From assembly GCA_023301545.1 (NCBI GenBank), contig JALZUI010000119.1, positions 1 to 22,314 of the forward strand: a DNA stretch of 22,314 nt, written 5' to 3'. The notes below the pieces were generated by a model. The model saw only the letters and a program-made list of their open reading frames with translations, was not told the origin of the DNA and searched no databases. Of this stretch, positions 21,582-22,314 are shown in pieces; positions within the stretch are counted from its first letter, which is position 1; each line of letters begins with the position of its first letter. The position numbers were made by a program, and so were the translations under genes. This DNA is from Akkermansiaceae bacterium. GTDB lineage: Bacteria > Verrucomicrobiota > Verrucomicrobiia > Verrucomicrobiales > Akkermansiaceae.

Positions 21582-21605
21582 TAAATCTTACCGAATTCTC
21601 TTGAA

Positions 21606-21628
21606 GACCACCGCAGGTGGTCTTTTTT
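21606..21628 (+). terminator. Intrinsic terminator after the DUF2853 gene
   Basis: GACCACC (21606-21612) and GGTGGTC (21616-21622) form a perfect 7-bp stem with a 3-base loop, followed by six Ts. Confidence 0.9.
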
Positions 21629-21674
21629 AGTTTATAGCAGTTCCCTCCGAACTCAATTATCCTGACCCATCATT

Positions 21675-22145
21675 ATGAAACTCACGGAAGAGCAAGTAAC
21701 AGTCCTCAAGAACAAGTCCAGTGAAGGCGCACAACTCAACGATCTGCAAAAAATCATTCAAGAAGAATTCCAGATCAGCATCACTTACATGGAAACACGC
21801 TTCCTAGTCTCTGATTATAACATTGAGATCATCTCGCCCACTAAAGCGGTAAACGAAACACCACAAGCACCTCTTAATACAACCCCTACTCCTGAGGAAG
21901 CACCCGCTAATGAACCCGATGCTCCTGCCGCTGGCGCGGCTAATGTGCAAGTCAGCGTAGATCAAGTTACAGCCCCTAATGCTGTCATCAATGGTCGAGT
22001 TATCTGGAGTGATGGGCAATCGGCCTCATGGATGATTGATCAAGCTGGAGGCTTGGCTCTAGACCCCCAAGATCCTTCATATCAACCTTCCCGTGAAGAT
22101 ATTGAAGATTTCCAAGCCAAACTACGTCAACTCTTAGAGGCTTAG
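21675..22145 (+). CDS. Two-part cytosolic protein of unknown function
   Basis: This 156-residue protein has no signal peptide. Residues 1-50 look like a small helical, helix-turn-helix-like module (TEEQVTVLKNKSSEGAQLND, then IIQEEFQISITYMETRFLV), of the kind seen in proteins that read like truncated DNA-binding domains. A Pro/Ala/Glu-rich linker (about 62-88) joins it to a beta-rich C-terminal piece (90-130, VQVSVDQVTAPNAVINGRV, SWMIDQAGGLALD) and a closing acidic helix (138-155). I do not recognise a family and give no function. The ATG is the only start that keeps the N-terminal helix. AATTAT lies about 14 bases before the ATG and is a possible -10. It is flanked by a terminator upstream and by a strong promoter for the next gene downstream. 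Confidence 0.75.
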   Translation: MKLTEEQVTVLKNKSSEGAQLNDLQKIIQEEFQISITYMETRFLVSDYNIEIISPTKAVNETPQAPLNTTPTPEEAPANEPDAPAAGAANVQVSVDQVTAPNAVINGRVIWSDGQSASWMIDQAGGLALDPQDPSYQPSREDIEDFQAKLRQLLEA

Positions 22146-22154
22146 GTTATCTCC

Positions 22155-22184
22155 TTGACGGTAATCCCTCTATTTTATTATAAT
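22155..22184 (+). promoter_or_regulatory. Strong promoter with TTGACG, 18-bp spacer, TATAAT
   Basis: TTGACG (22155-22160) and a perfect TATAAT (22179-22184) are 18 bases apart. The -10 ends 13 bases before the ATG at 22198, which predicts a leader of about 6-7 bases. It is the best sigma-70-type match in the window. Confidence 0.75.
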
Positions 22185-22197
22185 CTCCTGTAAAGAT

Positions 22198-22314
22198 ATG
22201 AAGAAACGTTCCCTCTCTCTCGCCCTCATTGGCTCCATTCTTACCTCCTGTGGGCCTATTCTCGTAGAACCAGTCAGCACTCAACGAGTAGCTTACCCTG
22301 CTGCCTCTACGCCA
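22198..22314 (+). CDS. Lipoprotein, 5' part only (cut by window edge)
   Basis: Thirty-nine codons are visible and the frame is open to the window edge. The N-terminus is a lipoprotein signal: MKKR, a hydrophobic stretch, then the lipobox LTSC with Cys18 as the lipidated residue. The mature start (GPILVEPVSTQR) gives no family. The strong promoter just upstream and the clear signal peptide support a real gene. Its function cannot be told from this piece. Confidence 0.72.
   Translation, partial: MKKRSLSLALIGSILTSCGPILVEPVSTQRVAYPAASTP

Overview
The window reads as chromosomal, mostly housekeeping DNA from a Gram-negative bacterium, most likely a member of the Verrucomicrobiota (Verrucomicrobiales-like). 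This assignment is an inference. It rests on a Kdo transferase (WaaA, so an LPS outer membrane), a TIGR04073-like exosortase-associated protein, an SHD1-domain exported protein, a multi-EF-hand secreted protein, a DUF2853 protein, and moderate GC content. No phage, transposase, CRISPR array, tRNA or rRNA gene was seen, and no intergenic stretch exceeds 300 bases.

Left part (1-8400): a small unknown gene and metF on the minus strand; a six-EF-hand exported protein (+); a degenerate TFIIB-type zinc-ribbon protein (-) divergent from panD (+); a stand-alone type III polyketide synthase (+); mfd (-); and a lipoprotein-type N-acetylmuramoyl-L-alanine amidase (+). The amidase converges on tsaE (-) across a bidirectional terminator.

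Middle (8400-14100): rplU-rpmA with a terminator, serA, a TIGR04073-like gene with a strong terminator, then a three-gene run of an SHD1 protein, 5-formyl-THF cyclo-ligase and thiD. MetF, the cyclo-ligase and SerA all touch one-carbon and serine metabolism, but they are not in one operon.

Right part (14100-22314): a soluble Hanks-type kinase lies downstream of a lysine 2,3-aminomutase (kamA), both on the minus strand. They are divergent from a SufR-like winged-helix regulator that lacks the expected cysteines. Next comes a tight four-gene run of an exported unknown, an AsmA-like membrane protein, rsmD and waaA. DUF2853, a two-part unknown protein and the start of a lipoprotein gene cut by the window edge close the window.

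The most general signal is in the gene starts. Several promoter-like TTGAC(A/G)/-10 pairs end only 6-13 bases before the start codon, and Shine-Dalgarno sequences are nearly absent (rplU is the clear exception). This suggests leaderless or near-leaderless transcription of many genes. Smaller oddities are three copies of a 15-bp repeat that places three in-frame TAG codons at the kinase 3' end, a four-copy hexamer at the kamA start, a KamA lacking the zinc-site cysteines, and a type III PKS with no partner enzymes. I found no clear new multi-gene system.
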